Shown: positions 63,105 to 64,000 of the stretch, piece after piece
Numbering within the stretch: the stretch's first letter is position 1
How the letters are laid out: each line of letters begins with the position of its first letter
From: Castor canadensis
Lineage: Eukaryota; Chordata; Mammalia; Rodentia; Castoridae
Assembly (NCBI RefSeq): GCF_047511655.1
Contig: NC_133390.1
Coordinates: 168,350,083 to 168,414,082, forward strand
Length of the DNA: 64,000 bases
Reading direction: 5' to 3'
Program-made: the position numbers and the translations under genes
The notes under the pieces: generated by a model
What the model was told of the DNA's origin: nothing
The model's input: the letters and a program-made list of their open reading frames with translations, nothing else
Database searches by the model: none

Positions 63105-64000
63105 TGAGATACAGCTTTTTTTTTTCTTCCACTGATCCTTTTTCTGTACCTGGAATAGTGCCTGCAGCATAGTATGTGCTTGATCAGTCTTTACTGGTGA
63201 GCATTGGCTGGTGGCTGGAGGTTCCCAGGCTGGAGTTGAATCTGTACATTGGCCTCCAATTTACCTGCAGCTCAGTTAGCCTGTGATCCTCATGCCTCCA
63301 AGCCTTGGTAACCTTATCTGGAAAATGGGAATGACCTTCCTTTCACAAGATGAAGACACATAAGGTGTTTTTGTAAACTCGTAAGCACTTTTCTCACATA
63401 AGGTTAAAGTACATGCCTTCTCTGAAGTTTCCTCCTACCTTCAGTGGTTTTCCCTTTGTCATGTCCTTCTCTGTCCACTCCTGCCACTCCCTCTGGGAGT
63501 ACCTGGAACTAGGTCTCCCTCACTCCAGGTCAAGGCTCCTGGCTGGCTACTTTTCTGCAACTTCTCCTGCCCTGAGCTTGCCAGCTGGTGCTCTCGTTGG
63601 TTAGGTCATCTGGCTGGATGCTGACGGACTCGTCAGTTAAAACCTTCATGCCTAGTTGTCAGTCACCTGGTTTTTGTTCCTGCATGTCAGCCTCTTGACT
63701 CCCCTGTGTTCCACTTAGCTGAAGTGCACTGCTGCTCAAACTTTCACATCCTTCTGGGCCTGCTCAGATCTTTCTTCCTCAGAGAAGTTTTCTGAAGACT
63801 TAAACCACAGCTTCTCAGTTCGGGCCAATTTTGCTTCCTGTGAGACATTAGCAACGTCTGGACATTTTCTGTTGTCACAACTGGGAAGTGGGATACTGGC
63901 CAGTGATGCTGGTAAACATCCTACAATCCTCAGGAAAGCTCCCCTCCCCCCAAACACAGACTTGCCCACTGTGTTGAGGCTGAGAGTACACTGAACTCAT

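Larger units (their letters stand above)
56500..64000 (+). other. CD40: CD40 gene, 5' part (exons 1-5)
   Basis: CD40 is the TNF-receptor superfamily member 5, a type I membrane receptor on B cells and antigen-presenting cells, bound by CD40 ligand. Exons here: 56566-56616 (from the ATG), 60229-60307, 60638-60763, 61080-61226 and 61542-61635, all GT/AG with compatible phases, giving 165 full codons. They cover the signal peptide, cysteine-rich domains 1-3 and the start of domain 4. Cysteine spacing ([32 protein letters not shown]) follows the family, and the N-glycosylation site NVS falls at residue 153. The transmembrane and TRAF-binding parts (exons 6-9) lie beyond the window. No damage to the frame is seen. 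Confidence 0.96.
61636..64000 (+). other. CD40: CD40 intron 5, incomplete
   Basis: No match to CD40 exon 6 (the CETKDLVV-type segment) before the window ends. Contains an L2-like stretch (about 62390-62640) and the three-unit SINE at 62779-63104. Confidence 0.75.

Overview
This is mammalian nuclear DNA. Split genes with GT/AG introns, two CpG islands and very dense interspersed repeats make that clear. The gene order SLC12A5 (+), NCOA5 (-), CD40 (+) is the one known from human 20q13.12 and its mouse counterpart on chromosome 2. Most young repeats are 7SL-derived B1 monomers joined to a tRNA-derived ID-like tail (B1-dID dimers), with many solitary ID elements. That points to a rodent outside the mouse/rat group. 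A beaver-like (castorimorph) animal is my best guess, but this is inference from SINE type only.

Layout. (1) 1-8.9 kb: the 3' part of SLC12A5, the neuronal K-Cl cotransporter KCC2. Nine coding exons (one of them a 15-nt microexon) encode the last 389 residues, equivalent to 728-1116 of the 1116-residue KCC2b. They are followed by a GC-rich 3'UTR of about 2.5 kb. (2) About 9.6-41.5 kb, minus strand: complete NCOA5, with a non-coding first exon in a CpG island near 41.4 kb and seven coding exons giving a 578-residue protein. It ends tail-to-tail with SLC12A5, about 0.74 kb apart. (3) 41.5-56.5 kb: an intergenic stretch in which I see only repeats. (4) 56.5 kb to the end: CD40 exons 1-5, with the promoter just upstream; the window stops inside intron 5, so exons 6-9 (transmembrane and cytoplasmic parts) are missing.

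The three genes do not form a functional pathway: they are a neuronal chloride extruder, a nuclear-receptor coregulator and a TNF-receptor family member, each with its own promoter. Non-gene sequence is dominated by SINEs, MIR and L1/L2 relics, LTR fragments and microsatellites.

The most interesting structures are in the repeats: a U6 snRNA-L1 chimeric retropseudogene with target-site duplications (54.7-55.2 kb), a short 5'-truncated L1 tail with its own duplication (49.85-50.02 kb), a solo LTR inserted in an older LTR-like repeat (42.78-43.17 kb), and two copies of a three-unit SINE at opposite ends of the window. I found no evidence of an undescribed multi-gene system.
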